This document shows positions 22,301 to 32,297 of a stretch of 64,000 bases of DNA, one piece after another (position 1 is the stretch's first letter; each line of letters starts with the position of its first letter). Source of the stretch: Prorocentrum cordatum (Eukaryota > Sar > Dinophyceae > Prorocentrales > Prorocentraceae); NCBI GenBank assembly GCA_963575745.1, contig CAUYUJ010017906.1, forward strand, positions 82,501 through 146,500, in the 5' to 3' direction. A program made the position numbers and the translations under genes. The notes below the pieces were generated by a model. The model did no database searches and was not told the origin of the DNA. It saw nothing but the letters and a program-made list of their open reading frames with translations.

Positions 22301-22440
22301 GCTCGAGCCGCACTGGGCCGACGAGCCGAGGGGCCGACCGTCTTGCTCGGGGGGCTGCGAGGAGTGCCCCTGGCCCAAGGTTCGAGGAAACGTCAGGCTC
22401 GAGTAAGCCGGAACTCGGGTTTGCCGACGTTTGTTGACGA
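22300..22440 (+). repeat. Paralogous segment, partner at 23.83-24.11 kb
   Basis: TCTTGGCTCGAGCCGCACTG... and CCCCTGGCCCAAGGTTCGAGG are repeated at 23832 and 24053. In the second copy the roughly 45 nt between the two blocks are replaced by a 170-nt CTC-rich tract. Confidence 0.75.
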
Positions 22441-22540
22441 GCGTCAGACCCAGCCACCACCCCCACCCCCATGCCACGGGGAGGCGGGCGACGGGTTGAG
22501 TGCTCCCCGGCGCGTGTCTCCTTCTGCCTGGCGCGGGGGG

Positions 22541-22904
22541 AGGAGGAGGAGGAGGAGGAGGAGGAGGAGGAGGGGAGAGTATGCGGAGGAGGAGGAGGGG
22601 AGGAGGAGGAGGTAGGAGAGGAGGAGGAGGAGGAGGAGGAGGAGGAGGAGGAGGAGGAGGAGGAGGAGGAGGAGGAGGAGTAGGATGAGGAGGAGGAGGA
22701 GGAGGAGTGAGGAGGAGGAAGGAGGAGGAGGAGGAAGGAGGAGGAGGAGGAGGAGGAGGAGGAGGAGGAGGAGGCGGAGGAGGAGGAGGAGGAGGAGGAG
22801 CGAAGGGAGGAGGAGGAGGAGGAGGAGGAGGAGGAGGAGGAGGGGGAGGAGGAGGAGGAGGAGGAGGAGGAGGAGGAGGAGGAGGAGGAGGAGGAGGATC
22901 CGGG
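22541..22904 (+). repeat. (GGA)n polypurine tract
   Basis: About 360 nt of GAG/GGA triplets, with few interruptions (GTAGGA at 22680, GCGGAG at 22773). Long homopurine-homopyrimidine tracts of this kind can form triplex DNA. Confidence 0.9.
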
Positions 22905-22919
22905 GCCCACGTGCGTGAC

Positions 22920-23061
22920 ACGGCCGAAGCGTGACTGCGATCCGCTCGCTCGAGCCGCAGGGAAATCCCCGGGGCACCCCCCCGTGGCGGCGCGCACGGT
23001 GGCGTGGCGCCCTGGGGCCGACGGCCTGCCGGAGAAGGCCCGGGGGCCCTCTGAGGAGCGC
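22920..23061 (+). other. GC-rich segment with weak coding signal
   Basis: Following TCGAGCCGCAG at 22964, the frame VAARTVAWRPGADGLPEKAR has high GC at third positions. Part of it overlaps the arm of the adjacent fold-back element, so it may not be an exon. Confidence 0.2.
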
Positions 23062-23276
23062 CAGGGGGCCTCCATCGAGCAGGGGATCGACTGCAGACTT
23101 TTGCCGAGCACCCCAAAGTTGACTGGCTCCGTCGACTCTGCGACGACTGCGCAGGATGCTCCTAGGACCACGAACCTTCTACGCAATGTGCGTAGATCCG
23201 ACGGGCAACAATCAAAAAAACAAGTCTGGGGGAGATGAATTCTGCAGTCGATCCCCTACTCGAAGAAAGGCCCCTC
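23062..23276. mobile_element. Fold-back element with GATCGACTGCAG arms, copy 1
   Basis: The left arm AGGGGGCCTCCATCGAGCAG-GGGATCGACTGCAG (23063-23096) is repeated inverted as CTGCAGTCGATCCCCTACTC-GAAGAAAGGCCCCT (23242-23275). The interior contains CCCCAAAGTTGACTGGCTCC. Confidence 0.65.
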
Positions 23277-23429
23277 AGAAGCTGGGGTCCTGTGCTGGCG
23301 AGCAGATTTCTCCCATCACTTCGGTGCAGCCTGGGCGCAGTCACCTGCCTCGGTCGGCCACGCCTCGGCGTGAGCTCTCACCGACGTCAAAGCCTCCTTG
23401 GCGGACCCAGCGTCTGCTGATCCCGCTGG

Positions 23430-23785
23430 AGGGGAGCGGGCCTGCTACGCAAGGATGCAGCTCACTGCCCCAAAGTTGAGCTGTTCCGTCGGCTCTGCGA
23501 AAACTGATTACTCCAGATTTCGTAATAAAAGGGAGGGGGTCACAACATGAGGGGGTCCACAACCCTCCAAGACCAAGCCATTTCAGACCAGACTCTCCCC
23601 CCTTGGGGAGAACCCCTCCAAAACATCGTCCCCAGACCCCCCAGGCCCTCCAAGATAGCCTGGAAGAGACCCCCCCCCGAAATGAGACCCCCCTCCCTTT
23701 ATTACGAAATCTGGAGTACGTAGAGTGCTCGTAGATCTACGAGCATCATACGCATTGATCCCTTACTCGAAGGAAGGGCCCCTCC
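23430..23785. mobile_element. Same fold-back family, copy 2, with a nested insertion
   Basis: The left half (CCCCAAAGTTGAGCTGTTCC, 23468) and right arm (TTGATCCCTTACTCGAAGGA, 23755) match copy 1. Between them sits the complete 206-bp family B element. Confidence 0.55.
23511..23716. mobile_element. Inverted-repeat element family B, copy 1 (206 bp)
   Basis: The arms CTCCAGATTTCGTAATAAAA-GGGAGGGGGT and their inverse are almost perfect over 30 bp. The interior has CCTCCAAAACATCGTCCCCAG and CCAAGATAGCCTGG. A TA dinucleotide lies on each side, compatible with a 2-bp target duplication. No ORF. Second copy at 41619-41824. Confidence 0.85.
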
Positions 23786-23894
23786 GAGGCCGGGCGGGCC
23801 TCTCGGAAGCCCTCTCTCCGGGACTCTAGCCGGCGTCTTGGCTCGAGCCGCACTGGGCCGACGAGCCGAGGGGCCGACGTCCATTCCTTTCTCC

Positions 23895-24055
23895 TTTTTT
23901 TTTTCCTTTATTTCTCCTCCTCCTCCTCCCTCCTCCTCCTCCTCCTCCATCCTCCTCCCTCCTCCTCCTCCTCCTCGTCCCCCCTTCCCTCCTCCTCCTC
24001 CTTATCCTCCTCCTTCCTCTCCCTCCTCCCTCCTCCTCCCCTCCTCCTCTCTGCC
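23895..24055 (+). repeat. CTC-rich tract inside a paralogous segment
   Basis: CTC/TCC repeats with T-runs; it interrupts the segment paralogous to 22300-22440. Confidence 0.85.
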
Positions 24056-24717
24056 CCTGGCCCAAGTTTCGAGGAAAACCGTCAGGCTCGCGCAGCCGGA
24101 ACTCGGGTCTGCGACGGCCCTAGCCGAAGCGCGTCCTGGGATTTGCGGTCCGTTCCCGTGGGACGTTTCTCCTCTTTTTTTTTGTCGTGTTTTGCATTTT
24201 TGTCTTGTTTTTTTGTCTTTTATCTTTTTTCTCTTCTATGCTTTATTTTTTTTGCAGCGGGAGCTCGCGTCAGATTTCAGATGGGGTCTCGTCATGTGTA
24301 GGATGGCCCCATCAGGCTAGCCCGAGTCCCCCGTGCCCTAGTCTTACGTCTTCCCGAAAAGTGCCCCCCAGGATTTCCAAGGAGGCCCCCGTGGCCTGCA
24401 GAGCACCCCCTCACGAGGCCCAGATGGCCCCGCGGGGCTCAAAACTTGGGAGCGAAAAGCGAGAGGCGCCTTGGGCCAGGGGCACGTACAGCAATCGGCC
24501 ACGCGCAGAAGGGGGGTAGGGGGAGGGGGGAAGGCTTCTTAGAAGCGCCCCTGCTTCTTAGAAAGCGCGGGCCTTCCCTGAAGACATGGAAGGCCGGCGC
24601 CTTCCAAGAGAAGCAGCCCCCTTCTAATGAAGCCTTCCCTTCCCCCCTCCCCCATGCACCCCTCTGCGCGCCGCCAGAGCGACCCCCCAGCCGTGCTTCG
24701 CCGCGCGCCCCCCGCAG
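24056..24717. other. No gene seen
   Basis: Contains T-rich sequence (24170-24260). 24520-24630 holds short CTTCTTAGAAG and CCTTC/GAAGG inverted boxes that recur at 33.2, 37.3, 39.1, 39.3 and 56.5 kb. No coding signal. Confidence 0.4.
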
Positions 24718-24780
24718 CGATGGACGGCGAGCCGCCGGTGCGGGCCGTGGTCATCTCGGAAGCCGGCAGCTGCACGGCAG
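24718..24780 (+). CDS. Small exon candidate, unknown product
   Basis: CCCCCCGCAG|CG precedes ATGGACGGCGAGCCGCCGGT; the 63-nt exon ends GCAG|GTCCAC. The product MDGEPPVRAVVISEAGSCTA has almost all third positions G or C. It may be a first coding exon. It lies 9 kb left of the glycosyltransferase-like exons, and I cannot show that they are joined. Confidence 0.35.
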
Positions 24781-24882
24781 GTCCACACCAACGTGGATCC
24801 ACGGCCTCGCGGCCCGGGGGCCCTCGGGCCGCGAACCCGAGGGTGCGGGCCGTCTTGTCCGCGGGTACCCCGCGCGGAACGT

Positions 24883-25050
24883 GTAAGTCAGGAGGAATAC
24901 TCAGAAATAGTGGTAACAAAAATAATATGGGGGCGATGTTTTGACTATTTTGGGGTATTTTCTAATATTTTGGAGATATTTTAAATTTTTTGGTCCAAAA
25001 ATCCGCCTGATTATTTCGGGCACGTCCCCCTATGGGGGGCCATGCCCGAC
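24883..25050 (+). mobile_element. Family A copy, rearranged
   Basis: Left GTAAGTCAGGAGGAATACTC lacks the middle of the terminus; the AT-rich interior has GGGGGCGATGTTTTGACTAT. At the right end, TCGGGCACGTCCCCCTATGG and GGGGCCATGCCCGAC lie head to head, so both termini are fused into one hairpin. Confidence 0.55.
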
Positions 25051-25231
25051 CTGAGCGGGACCGCGCACCGCAATCCAGACCACGAGGGCGTGGATACAGA
25101 CACGCTCGCCGCGCGTGAGCACCGTTATGACGTGGCGGCGACCCCCCCGCGCGGGCGTGCGGGGCTGAGCACCGCCTGGAGCACGGAGCCGGCCGACATC
25201 GACCGATCCGCGCTGATCGGAAAGCCGCGAG
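25051..25231. other. No gene seen
   Basis: GC-rich sequence between a family A copy and the duplicated block. Confidence 0.4.
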
Positions 25232-25261
25232 CGTTCAACCCAGACCCCCTCGCGCCGTGAA

Positions 25262-27765
25262 AATTACTCCGACGGAAGGACCCCACATGAGAATCTCTTT
25301 AGCTTGCATGGGGGTATCCTCCTGCCCCTTCCCTTCTCCCACCTACTCTTGCCTCCTCGTTCTCCTCCTGTCTGCTCCTCCTCCTGCCTCAACCCCTGCC
25401 TCTTCCTCCTCTTCTTGCCTCCTCCACCTCCTCCCCCTCCCCCTCGTTATGCTTCCTCCCCCCCATTCCCCCTGCCCCTCCTGCCTCCTGCCTCCTCCTC
25501 CTGCTCTCCCTCTCCCTTCTCCTCTTCCTCCTCCTCATCCCCTGTCCTCCTCCTCATTCCCCTTCCTCTCCTTCTCCCTCTCCCTAATCCGCTTCCTTCC
25601 TCCTCCCTCCCTCCTTTCCTTCCTCCTCACCTCCTTCTCCTCCTCCTCCTCCTCCTCATCCTCATCCTCCTCCTCTTGTCTCCTCGTTTCCCTATTCCTT
25701 CCCCCCCTACCTCCCCCCCCCCCCCCCCCCCCCTCCTACCTCCGCCTCCTCCTCCTCCTCCTCCTCCTCCTTCTCCTCCTCCTCCTCCTCCTCCTCCTCC
25801 TCCTCCTCCTCCTCCTCCTCCTGCCTCCTCCTTAGGCCTCCTGCCCCCTCCTGGGGCCTCCTGGGGCCTCCTGGGGCCTCTTGGGGCCTCCTGGAGCCTT
25901 ATTGGGGCCTCCTCGGGCATTCCTCCTCCTTCTTTTCCTCCTCGTCCTTCCTCCCCTCAGCCTCTTCCTCTTCCTGCTTTCCTGTCTCGTCCTGCATCAT
26001 CCCTCCTCCTTTTCCTGGCAATCCTCCTCCTCCTCGTCCTCGTGCGGAACACGACCCAGAGGAAGCGCCCGACGTGCGTCCCAGCCGATACGCGCCGGAG
26101 GACGACCCAGAGGAAGCGCGCGCCGGAGGATGACCCGGAGGAACCACGTGAGCTGCGGGACCCATAGAAGGCTCCCGCCTGACGCGCGTTCCTCGCAATT
26201 CCACTCACAGACGAGGGTCCCGCTTGATACTTTTTTTCAAATTCAGACCTGAGGAGCCCAAAAGTGACGACAGTTACAGGAATCCGATGACCCGCTCGGA
26301 TTAGTAACATGATTTGCGGGCCCCATAGGGAGGGGGCTCCCGCCTGAGACTTGCTCGCAATTCGCTGACAAACGAGGCTCCCGCCTGATACGTCCTCCAC
26401 ATTCAGACCTGAGGAGCCCAAAAGTGACGACAGTTACAGGAATCCGATGACCCGCTTGGATTGATAGCATGATCTGCGGGCCCCATAGGGAAGGGGCTCC
26501 CGCCCCAGACTTCCTCACAATTCACTCACAGACGAGGTTCCCGCTTTATAGGTTTTCCAAATTCAGACCCGAGGAGCACAAAAGTGACGACAGTTACAGG
26601 AATCCGATGACCCGCTCGGATTAATAACATGATCTGCGGGCCCCATAGGAAGGGGGCTCCCGCCTGAGACTTCCTCACAATTCACTCACAGACGAGGCTC
26701 CCGCTTGATACTTCCTCCAAATTCAGACCTGAGGAGCCCAAAAGTGACGACAGTTACAAGAATCCGGTGACCCGCTTGGATTAGTAACATAATCTGCGGG
26801 CCCCATAGGGAGGGGCCCCCGCCTGAGACTTCCTCACAATTCACTCACAGACGAAGCTCCCGCTTGATATTTCCTCCAATTCAGACCTGAGGAGCCCAAA
26901 AGTGACGACAGTTACAGGAATCCGATGACCCGCTCGGATTAGTAACATGATCTGCGGGCCCCATGGGGAGGGGGCTCCCGCCTGACGCGTCCTCACAATT
27001 CACTCACAGACGAGGGTCCCGCTTGATACTTTTTTTTTGTTTTTCAAATTCAGACCTGAGGAGCCCAAAAGTGACGACAGTTACAGGAATCCGATGACCC
27101 GCTCGGATTAATAACATGATCTGCGGGCCCCATAGGAAGGGGGCTCCCGCCTGAGACTTGCTCGCAATTCACTGACAAACGAGGCTCCCGCCTGATACTT
27201 CCTCCAAATTCAAACCTGAGGAGCCCAAAAGCAATGACAGTTACAGGAATCCGATGACCCGCTCGGATTAGTAACATGATCTGCGGGCACCATAGGGACG
27301 GGGCTCCCGCCTGAGACTTCCTCGCAATTCACTCACAGACGAGGTTCCCGCTTGATACTTCCTCCAAATTCAGACCTGAGGAGCCCAAAAGTGACGACAG
27401 CTCTACGTATCCGATGACCCGCTCGGATTAATAACATGATCTGCGGGCCCCATAGGGAGGGGGCTCCCGCCTGAGACTTCTTTACAATTCACTCACAGAC
27501 GAGGCTCCCGCCTGATACTTCCTCCATATTCAGGCCTCAAGTCAGCGAGTAGTGATGATGATGATGATCGTTCGATGCCGATGATGGTGAGTGATCGTGG
27601 GATGGTAATGGTGATGCTGATGGTGATGATGATGATGATGATGAGTGGGGAGTGATGATGATGGTGATGATGATGCGGAGGAGGAAGCAAAGAGGAGCAG
27701 AGGAGAGGGAGGAGGACGAGAGATCGTGCGCGGAGGGTGTGCTGAGAAAACAAGAACCCCCGTGT
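25262..27765 (+). repeat. 2.5-kb composite block, copy 1
   Basis: Order: AAATTACTCCGACGGAAGGA; CTC-rich tract to 25830; TCCTGGGGCC repeats (25850-25910); a GAGGACGACCCAGAGGAAGC repeat (26045-26140); about eight 160-bp satellite units; (GAT)n; and a purine-rich end. The same order occurs at 28070-30478. Confidence 0.85.
26205..27535 (+). repeat. 160-bp satellite array 1, eight units
   Basis: Unit landmarks: CAGACCTGAGGAGCCCAAAA, GTGACGACAGTTACAGGAAT, CCGATGACCCGCTCGGATTA, ACATGATCTGCGGGCCCCAT, GGGCTCCCGCCTGAGACTTC. The box GACGACAG (GCAATGACAG in one unit) marks units near 26259, 26428, 26585, 26742, 26902, 27070, 27230 and 27390. The two halves of the unit share a CTCCCGCYTGA...CTTCCTC...AATTCA core, so the unit itself arose by duplication. 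Confidence 0.9.
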
Positions 27766-27769
27766 GTTT

Positions 27770-28046
27770 TTTTTTTTTTTCTCACGGCGCGAGGGGGTCT
27801 GGGTTGAAGACAAAAACACGACGGGAGGTTTCTCGCGATTTTCGGCCGCTGGGGGCCCTCACCGGCGCTCGGGACTGTCAAAAAACGGCTCGGGATGAAA
27901 AACCAGTCCCGGGGAATGGGTGCGGACCTCCGGGGGTCGCGTCATGAAAAAACCATGACGTCGGGGGTCTGGGAAGGAGGGGCCCAGCGGCAGGGATCGG
28001 AGAGACGACGCGACCGACGGACGAACGACGGACGACAGACGACAGA
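27770..28046 (+). mobile_element. Hairpin repeat, copy 2, with inverted head
   Basis: The body (27808-27975: AACACGACGGGAGG, GGGCCCTCACC, CTCGGGATGAAAAACC, GTCATGAAAAAACCATGAC, GGTCTGGG) is in plus orientation. The first 36 nt are in minus orientation (CTCACGGCGCGAGGGGGTCT). A plus-oriented head (CCCAGACCCCCTCGCGCCGT) is found at 25240, at the left edge of the composite block. The right flank to 28046 is shared with copy 4. Confidence 0.7.
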
Positions 28047-28069
28047 CAATATTCAAAAAGAGCCCAAAA

Positions 28070-30191
28070 ATTACTCCGACGGAAGGACCCCACATGAGAA
28101 TCTCTTTAGCTTGCATGGGGGTATCCTCCTGCCCCGTCCCTTCTCCCACCTACTCTTGCCTCCTCGTTCTCCTCCTGTCTGCTCCTCCTCCTCCTACCTC
28201 AACCCCTGCCTCTTCCTCCTCTTCTTGCCTCCTCCACCTCCTCCCCCTCCCCCTCGTTATGCTTCCTCCCCCCCATTCCCCCTGCCCCTCCTGCCTCCTG
28301 CCTCCTCCTCCTGCTCTCCCTCTCCCTTCTCCTCCTCCTCCTCCTCATCATCATCATCCCCTGTCCTCCTCCTCTCCCTCTCCCTCATCCGCTTCCTCCT
28401 CCTCCTCCTCCTCCTCCTCCTCGTTTCCATATTCCTCCCCCTCCTCCTCCTCCTCATCCTCCTCCTCCTCCTCCTCCTCCTCCTGCCTCCTCTTAGGCCT
28501 CCTGCCCCCTCCTGGGGCCTCCTGGGGCCTCTTGGGGCCTCCTGGGGCCTCTTGGGGCCTTCCGGGACCTACTGGGGCCTCCTCGGGCATTCCTCCTCCT
28601 CCTTTTCCTCCTCGTCCTTCCTCCCCTCAGCCTCTTCCTCTTCCTGCTTTCCTGTCTCGTCCTGCATCATCCCTCCTCCTTTTCCTGGCAATCCTCCTCC
28701 TCGTCCTCGTGCGGAACACGACCCAGAGGAAGCGCACGACGTGCGTCCCAGCCGATACGCGCCGGAGGACGACCCAGAGGAAGCGCGCGCCGGAGGATGA
28801 CCCGGAGGAACCACGTGAGCTGCGGGACCCAAAGGAAGGCTCCCGCCTGACGCGTCCTCACAATTCACTCACAGACGAGGGTCCGGCTTGATACTTCTTC
28901 CAAATTCAAACCTGAGGAGCCCAAAAGTGACGACAGCTACAAGAATCCGATGACCCGCTTGGATTAGTAACATGATCTGCGGGCCCCATAGGGAGGGGGC
29001 TCCCGCCTGAGACTTGCTCGCAATTCAGTGACAAACGAAGCTCCCGCCTGATATTTCCTCCAAATTCAGACCTGAGGAGCCCAAAAGTGACGACAGTTAT
29101 AAGAATCCGATTACCCGCTTGGATAACATGATCCGCGGGCCCCATAGGGAGGGGGCTCCCGCCTGAGACTTCCTCACAAGTCACTCACAGACGAAGCTCC
29201 CGCTTGATACTTCCTCCAAATTCAGACCTGAGGAGCCCAAAAGTGACGACAGTTACAAGAATCCGATGACCCGGGTCGGATTAGTAACATGATCTGCGGG
29301 CCCCATAGGGAGGGGGCTCCCGCCTGAGACTTGCTCATAATTCACTCACAGACGAGGATCCCGCTTGATACTTCCTCCAAATTCAAACCTGAGGAGCCCA
29401 AAAGTGACGACAGTTACAGGAATCCGATGACCCGCTCGGATTAGTAACATGATCTGCGGGCCCCATAGGGAGGGGGCTCCCGCTTGAGACTTCCACACAA
29501 TTCATTCACAGACGAGGCTCCCGCTTGATACTTCCTCCAAATTCAGACCTGAGGAGCCCAAAAGTGACGATAGTTACAGGAATCCGATGATAACATGATC
29601 TGCGGGCCCCATAGGGAGGGGGTTCCCGCTTGACGCGTCCTCACAATTCACTCACAGACGAGGGTCCCGCTTGATACTTCTTCCAAATTCATACCTGAGG
29701 AGCCCAAAAGTGACGACAGTTACATGAATCCGATGACCCGCTCGGATTAGTAACATGATCTGCGGGCCCCATAGGGCGGGGGCTCCCGCATGAGATTTGC
29801 TCGCAATTCACTGACAAACGAGGCTCCCGCCTGATACTTCCTCCAAATTCAGACCTGAGGAACCCAAAAGTGACGACAGTTACAGGAATCCGATGACCCG
29901 CTCGGATTAGTAACATGATCTGCGGGCCCCATAGGGAGGGGGCTCCCGCCTGAGACTTCCTCGCAATTCACTCACAGACGAGGCTCCCGCTTGATACTTC
30001 CTCCAAATTCAGACCTGAGGAGCCCAATAGTGACGACAGTTACAGGAGTCCGATGACCCGCTCGGATTAGTAACATGATCTGCGGGCCCCATAGGGAGGG
30101 GGCTCCCGCCTGAGACTTCCTCACAATTCACTCACAGACGAGGTTCCCGCCTGATACTTCCTCCATATTCAGGCCTCAAGTCAGCGAGTAG

Positions 30192-30246
<55 letters not shown>

Positions 30247-30301
30247 CGTTCGATGCCGATGATGGTGAGTGATCGCGGGATGGTGATGGTGGTGCTAATG
30301 G

Positions 30302-30361
<60 letters not shown>

Positions 30362-30478
30362 GTGGGGAGTGGTGATGATGGTGATGATGATGCGGAGGAG
30401 GAAGCAAAGAGGAGCAGAGGAGAGGGAGGAGGACGAGAGATCCTGCGCGGAGGGTGTGCAGAGAAAACAAGAACCCCA
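28070..30478 (+). repeat. 2.5-kb composite block, copy 2
   Basis: Same components as copy 1, with a shorter CTC tract and much longer (GAT)n (30190-30360). Confidence 0.85.
28830..30172 (+). repeat. 160-bp satellite array 2, eight units
   Basis: The same unit as array 1. Unit-to-unit differences are a few percent; individual units have deletions (for example 29590, where the CCGCTCGGATTAG part is lost). Confidence 0.9.
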
Positions 30479-30483
30479 CTTAG

Positions 30484-30554
30484 GATGTGGGGAAATATTC
30501 AGACTATCTTGTGACTATTTGTGAATATGCCTCCTGTTGAGGGACATGCCCGAC
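30484..30554 (+). mobile_element. Family A remnant
   Basis: AATATTCAGACTATC...GCCTCCTGTTGAGGGACAT and GCCCGAC: interior and right end only. Confidence 0.5.
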
Positions 30555-30604
30555 GTAAGACTACTGCACGACTCCCCGAAGGCGGGAGGCGGCACGCACA
30601 CAAG

Positions 30605-30858
30605 CCTTGGGACGTCCACGGGGGGATTTCCAGGGGGCCCCCTCCCTACTGATTACCAGCGAACCCAGGCCCCGTCGCGTTAGGAAAAAAAAACGCGATC
30701 GGGAGGCTTTTCTACATTTTCGGCCTCTGGGGGCCCTCACCGGGCCTCGGGACCGTCAACAAGAAACAACTCGGGATGACAAACGGGTCCCGGCGAATGG
30801 GTCCGGACTTCTGGGGGTCGCGTCATGAAAAAATTATGATGTCGGGGGTCTGGGAAGG
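30605..30858 (+). mobile_element. Hairpin repeat, copy 3
   Basis: Full-length with an additional left flank (GGGACGTCCACGGGGGGATT) that is shared only with copy 4. Ends GTCATGAAAAAATTATGATG and GGTCTGGG. Confidence 0.75.
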
Positions 30859-31212
30859 TTGGCCGAGGCACACGGTGTCAGAGAGCAGTGCACACGGTCG
30901 CGACGTGAGCCCAGCATACGCCGCCGACCGCACCAGCCATGGCCGTCCTGGTTCTTGGGTTGGTATCGTGGCTTGGGCGGCGTTGTTTGTTCGGGGCGAG
31001 CGAATCGAACGATCCGCGCCCTTCGGAAAGTCGCGAGCAGTCCAGGTTGAACGATGCACACGGCACCAGAAAGCAATGCACACAATCGCGACGTGAGCTC
31101 GCCGTGCGCCGCCAACCGCGCTGGTCAGGGCAGCCTTGGTCCCTGGACTGGTGCCCTGGCCTGGGGCGCTTGTTGTGTTCAGGGGGAGCGCAAGGCTAAA
31201 GCTTGAGCTAGG
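30859..31212. other. No gene seen
   Basis: Contains a diverged direct repeat of about 180 bp (CACACGGTGTCAGAGAGCAGTGCACACGGTCGCGACGTGAGC at 30870 versus CACACGGCACCAGAAAGCAA at 31057). No coding signal. Confidence 0.4.
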
Positions 31213-31398
31213 ATTATGCCGGGCGTGTCCCCCTACAGGGGGATGTTCGACGAAAAATAAAAATATTCCAAAAGTACCCCCAAAAGATCAACAAATACTA
31301 AAAAGATAGTCCCAGACTATTTTTGGAGTATTTTTTATTATTGTTAGGATATTTTTTATTTTTCGTCGAAAATCCCCCTGTGGGGGGACAGGCCCGAC
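31213..31398 (+). mobile_element. Inverted-repeat element family A, complete
   Basis: The left GCCGGGCGTGTCCCCCTACA-GGGGGATGTTCGACG and right CGTCGAAAATCCCCCTGTGG-GGGGACAGGCCCGAC are inverted over about 35 bp. The interior is A/T-rich with AGACTATTTTTGGAGTATTT. No ORF: a non-autonomous element. Confidence 0.8.
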
Positions 31399-32031
31399 TG
31401 AAATCTGGGAGGGGGGGAGCATCGACCTCGAACCGCCGATCCCACGCCGATCGGGGCTCGTGTGCACCACCCTGCCCTGCCCAGGAGCCTTCGGTTCCGC
31501 CGTCGGGGCCCCCCTTGGCGCTGCATCTCTCTGTTCCGGGTCGGTGCTCCTCTCCCCCGCCCCCGAAGCCAGTACTGGAGGAGGACGATTCAGAAATGAC
31601 CGGGGGTCGTGTTCACTCCGGCGGCGCCCGGGAGGACGATTCGAAAAAGCCGGCCGCGAGCTGGACAGCTATTTTTTGAATCGTGCTCCTCCAGTCAGAG
31701 AATTGCGCAGCAATAGCAGGAACTCATTGTTTTAATCGTTCTCTGTCATTTTATATTAATCGTCATCCCGCAGTACCCCCACTCTGGGCCAGGCCAGGGA
31801 CGGGCGGCCGCGCAGCAGACAGAAGACCTCAGAGCACGGGCCAGGGGCGCGAGCAGCCGGCTACACGTACACCCTAGGCGATGCTTAAGAAAACTTGGCG
31901 TTTTCGGCCAGAGTCTCGATTATTCTTAATGTTTCAATGTGAATCCTAAAATTTCAATTTAAGTTCTGGGTTTTCATTCAAGTTCTGAGACTATTAATTT
32001 CTTAACCCATGATTTCTTAAGCAGCTCTTGT
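31399..32031. other. No supported gene; AT-rich patch
   Basis: 31485-31680 has a weak coding-like stretch (PVLEEDDSEM...) ending in TGA at 31678. 31890-32020 is unusually AT-rich, with repeated AATTTC/TTTTCA boxes. Confidence 0.35.
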
Positions 32032-32196
32032 AGGAGTGACCCTGGGGCAAGAGTGACCATTGGTGCGCGACTTTCGGGGGCCGCGGGGAGGCCGCACCCG
32101 AGCGCACACCCCGCTGCGATCGCAGCGGGCTCGGCCATCTTGGGGGCCCCGTGGTGCCCGCACTAAATTAGTCACTCCTGCGAAGGGTCACTCTTG
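32032..32196. mobile_element. GAGTGACC fold-back element, copy 2
   Basis: Left arm AGGAGTGACCCTGGGGCAAG-AGTGACCATTGGTGCGC; right arm TTAGTCACTCCTGCGAAGGG-TCACTCTT. Same length and twin-box arms as copy 1. Confidence 0.7.
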
Positions 32197-32297
32197 CGCG
32201 CAGTCGAAGTAGAACCTTTCGGACGTCTGGCGGCTGGGCCCCCCTCCCCACGCTCCTTCCCCATCGCACGGAGCGCTCCAGGGTTGGCGCCTGAGGT

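Noticed and set aside
22019-23186. Long minus-strand ORFs of Pro or Ser runs
   Set aside because: They are translations of the (GGA)n tract and flanks. Splice context and codon bias are missing.
26205-30172. CRISPR-like array
   Set aside because: Repeats are 160 bp and contiguous, without unique spacers, in a eukaryotic context; this is a satellite.
31485-31680. Possible exon(s) EPSVPPSGPPLALHLSVP and PVLEEDDSEMTGGRVHSGGA
   Set aside because: A plausible CAG acceptor and a stop are present, but third-position bias is weak and the frames do not join.
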